The notes under the pieces: generated by a model
What the model was told of the DNA's origin: nothing
Database searches by the model: none
The model's input: the letters and a program-made list of their open reading frames with translations, nothing else
Part shown: one piece after another, positions 6,002 to 6,055 of the stretch
How positions within the stretch are numbered: the stretch's first letter is position 1
Layout of the letters: every line of letters begins with the position of its first letter
Program-made: the position numbers and the translations under genes
From: an uncultured Pseudorhodobacter sp.
Lineage (GTDB): Bacteria; Pseudomonadota; Alphaproteobacteria; Rhodobacterales; Rhodobacteraceae
Assembly: GCA_945957495.1 (NCBI GenBank)
Contig: CAMFLG010000212.1
Span: forward strand, 1 to 6,055
Direction of reading: 5' to 3'
Length of the DNA: 6,055 nt

Positions 6002-6055
6002 CTGTCTCTTATACACATCTGACGCTGCCGACGACTAGTCGAGTGGAGAGGGGGG
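6002..6055. other. Nextera adapter, i5 index and poly-G tail (sequencing artefact)
   Basis: Bases 6002-6020 are the reverse complement of the Tn5 mosaic end and 6021-6034 complete the reverse-complemented Read 1 adapter. Next comes CTAGTCGA (6035-6042), an 8-base index slot; its reverse complement TCGACTAG matches my memory of Nextera index S513. Bases 6043-6055 resemble a degraded P5 sequence (GTGTAGATC expected, GTGGAGAGG seen) turning into G's. That is typical of signal loss on two-colour Illumina instruments. None of this is genomic. Confidence 0.97.

Noticed and set aside
5588..6018. Minus-strand frames beginning MYKRQ or MCIRDR at the right end
   Set aside because: Their starts lie in adapter sequence and the remainder is antisense to the MoaD-like gene, the palindrome array and the large subunit.
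5777..6022. An 81-codon protein-coding frame covering the palindromes and the MoaD-like start
   Set aside because: The first 43 codons translate the palindrome array and the last six translate adapter; only 5906-6001 resembles a protein family.
1..6028. A composite transposon bounded by 27-bp perfect inverted repeats
   Set aside because: The repeats are the Nextera Read 1 adapter with the Tn5 mosaic end; no transposase gene is present, and index and poly-G sequence follow the right copy.

Overview
The window is a GC-rich bacterial contig. Gene families, codon use and gene style fit an alphaproteobacterium, most likely Rhodobacterales; this is inference, because no rRNA or other taxonomic marker is present. 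Only bases 28-6001 are biological. Both ends carry untrimmed Illumina Nextera adapter (1-27 and 6002-6055), and the right end runs on through an i5 index into a poly-G tail. The perfect 27-bp terminal inverted repeat is therefore a library artefact, not a transposon.

Left part (28-1926, minus strand): a 5'-complete but 3'-truncated FAD-dependent amine/amino-acid oxidoreductase of the DAO fold (PuuB/OrdL-like), starting at 557. Upstream of it on the same strand, after a 241-bp gap, is an AI-2E/PerM-family membrane protein of 375 residues (start 1926).

Centre (1927-2187): a 261-bp divergent intergenic region with two imperfect or spaced inverted repeats that could be operators. It faces the transcription start of the plus-strand operon.

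Right part (2188-6001, plus strand): a compact three-subunit molybdenum hydroxylase of the xanthine oxidase family in medium (FAD), small (2x[2Fe-2S]), large (Mo-pterin) order. The first two genes are coupled by an ATGA overlap and the second and third are 1 bp apart. Electrons would pass from substrate at the Mo centre through the two iron-sulfur clusters to FAD. The large subunit keeps the catalytic Glu and the pterin-binding motifs. It lacks the CO-dehydrogenase active-site Cys and, by hand alignment, the purine-binding Glu and Arg of xanthine dehydrogenase, so its substrate is unknown. After a 145-bp spacer, the start of a MoaD/ThiS-like sulfur-carrier gene follows and is cut off by the adapter; such a protein would help make the cofactor for the hydroxylase.

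The most distinctive non-coding structure is in that spacer: three consecutive palindromes, each centred on TTCGAA and spaced exactly 23 bp centre to centre (5809-5877).
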